In this document: piece by piece, positions 62,907-64,000 of the stretch
Numbering within the stretch: the first letter of the stretch is position 1
Layout of the letters: each line of letters starts with the position of its first letter
Assembly: GCF_900130035.1 (NCBI RefSeq)
Contig: NZ_FQXQ01000001.1
Location: 124,001 to 188,000 of the forward strand
Length of the DNA: 64,000 nt
Direction of reading: 5' to 3'
Source: Wenyingzhuangia marina
GTDB taxonomy: Bacteria > Bacteroidota > Bacteroidia > Flavobacteriales > Flavobacteriaceae
Translations under genes and position numbers: made by a program
Notes under the pieces: model-generated
What the model saw: the letters and a program-made list of their open reading frames with translations, nothing else
Database searches by the model: none
What the model was told of the DNA's origin: nothing

Positions 62907-64000
62907 TTATTTAATGATGATGTTTTTATTCTTTTGTAACAACTGTAACATTTCTCTACGGAGTTTTAACAAATAAGCCTCTAGTTCTTTTTCGTTGGTA
63001 ATTACTGATGCTCCTTTGCTTACATAATAGTTTTCAGTTTCTGCAACCTTATCACCTACGGCTACAGGAGTGGCTTGTACTATTTTTTTTAATTCTGTTG
63101 ACTTAAAGTTATTAGCCTCTAAATATTTGTTTTTTAAGGCACCAAGACTCGTTGTATTTTGAATTCCTTTTAATATGTATTCTTCCTCAGCATAGTGTTG
63201 TGTAGACACTTTTCTTTTTTCTGCTTCAGAATGCAATTCTTTAAACAATTCTTGGTAGGCATCTATTGTTTGTTTCTGTAACTCTTGTGCTCTTTGTTCT
63301 AAAGCCGCTTTTAATTCTTCAGCAGCCTTTACAATGTGTCTAAATTCTTTACGAGGATCTTCTAAAATAAAAAAGTGGTTTATTTTTTTAACTTTTTCTA
63401 TTTCCTCATTTGTCAATAATTTGAAATTTTCATTATTCTCGCGAACAAAATGTTGAATATCTATGTACTTTGCTATTTTACTTTGGGCAAATTCTTCAAT
63501 GGATTTGGCCTGATCCATTTGCTCTTTTAGCAAAGTCTGCTCTTCAATTATATTTTTGAATAATTTTTTAAGATCTGTTATATGTACCCATTGCTGAAGC
63601 GTACTATTTACTTTTGAAAAGATGTTGCTAAACGGATATTTGGCATATTTGCTATATAAATTTGTATTCCTTTTTTCTTGAATTCTAAGTGCTGCAATTA
63701 GATCATCGTACAATTTATTTTGATCTGTAGTAACCTGCTCACCTCCCAATACTTGATTAAAGATGTTTTTATAAGCATTTACAACCTCTACTAAGGTTTG
63801 TTGATCTATCTCTTCACTAGAAATCACTTCACAAGAAGTTCTTTCTGCTGTTGAAACCGCTTTATTGATAAAATCTACACGATTGTAACGCTCCTGTCCC
63901 TTGTATTTAAACTCACGTTTTTTCTTTTTCTCTAAATGTACTAATATGTCTAAAACGGCTTCAAAACGCCAACCAAAAGGTTCTTTTTGAAAATAGTTGA
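62907..64000 (-). CDS. brxC: BREX P-loop protein BrxC, C-terminal part (runs off window)
   Basis: The frame is open to the window edge; residues before the GTG at 63827 read FQKEPFGWRFEAVLDILVHLEKKKKREFKYKGQERYN, so the gene continues outside. The visible part is the helical C-terminus (QRAQELQKQTIDAYQELFKELH, ALKNKYLEANNFKSTELKKI, ELEAYLLKLRREMLQLLQ), typical of BrxC/PglY-type proteins. The P-loop lies in the missing N-terminal part. It precedes pglX by 3 bases. The order brxC-pglX-pglZ-brxL is that of type 1 BREX; brxA and brxB would be expected to the right. Confidence 0.88.
   Translation of the reverse strand, partial: NYFQKEPFGWRFEAVLDILVHLEKKKKREFKYKGQERYNRVDFINKAVSTAERTSCEVISSEEIDQQTLVEVVNAYKNIFNQVLGGEQVTTDQNKLYDDLIAALRIQEKRNTNLYSKYAKYPFSNIFSKVNSTLQQWVHITDLKKLFKNIIEEQTLLKEQMDQAKSIEEFAQSKIAKYIDIQHFVRENNENFKLLTNEEIEKVKKINHFFILEDPRKEFRHIVKAAEELKAALEQRAQELQKQTIDAYQELFKELHSEAEKRKVSTQHYAEEEYILKGIQNTTSLGALKNKYLEANNFKSTELKKIVQATPVAVGDKVAETENYYVSKGASVITNEKELEAYLLKLRREMLQLLQKNKNIIIK

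Overview
The window looks like a chromosomal segment of a marine-type member of the Bacteroidota, most likely class Flavobacteriia. The DNA is AT-rich, Shine-Dalgarno sites are mostly weak, and one protein carries a type IX secretion (T9SS) C-terminal sorting domain. Other pointers are the tgt-LptF/G pairing, a malate:quinone oxidoreductase, Bacteroidota-type Arm/SAM integrase domains, and several secreted glycoside hydrolases (GH97, GH5, GH30). No tRNA or rRNA gene is intact in the window.

Left part (1-37 kb) is mostly core genome. It holds the end of a DUF6807/PmoA-like gene, a CvfB-like RNA-binding protein, menD, a Nudix hydrolase, a cNMP/CBS/DUF294 protein, a DEDDh exonuclease, a C-terminally short Mqo, a DEAD-box helicase, a 2H phosphoesterase, glmM, an LptF/G permease and tgt. 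After a GH97 lipoprotein comes a decayed zinc-ribbon gene, small lipoproteins, a cyclophilin with a helical insertion, and cell-surface proteins. From 23 to 32.5 kb lies an exopolysaccharide locus. It has a GH5 glycanase, a polytopic membrane protein, a BcsA-like GT2 synthase with an N-terminal GspE-N/MshEN-like domain, an outer-membrane barrel and a BcsB-like subunit cut by one in-frame TAA. A histidine-kinase-like protein lacking its phospho-acceptor histidine and a divergent single-domain response regulator complete it. An M16 peptidase and a GH30 enzyme follow.

The right part (37.3-64 kb) is accessory DNA and forms a defence island. A ~9.9 kb integrative element (37341-47284) is bounded by direct repeats of a tRNA 3' end. 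Just inside each end is a pair of CTGTCAAC repeats, probably integrase arm sites. It carries a tyrosine integrase, an unknown protein, a rolling-circle Rep-like protein and a complete type I restriction-modification system (hsdM, hsdS, hsdR). Next come a small HTH-like gene with an upstream dyad, a four-gene cassette of unknown function (251-aa protein, DUF5675, two small membrane proteins), a DUF6943 gene, and about 1.1 kb of G+C-richer non-coding DNA with strong hairpins. Then, all on the minus strand, there is a short type II (E2-containing) CBASS module: a patatin-like phospholipase effector, a CD-NTase and an E2-like protein. The CD-NTase is interrupted by an in-frame TAA. Last is a type 1-like BREX operon running off the right edge (brxC, pglX, pglZ, brxL). 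Its pglX carries an in-frame block of palindromic repeats just before the SAM-binding motif, and its brxL has a C-terminus that does not look like a Lon protease domain.

Points most worth following up: the two single-stop interruptions (BcsB-like and CD-NTase), both compatible with TTA-to-TAA changes; the palindromes inside pglX; the unexplained 47.4-51 kb cassette plus structured non-coding region; and the element that combines an integrase, an RCR Rep and a type I R-M system.
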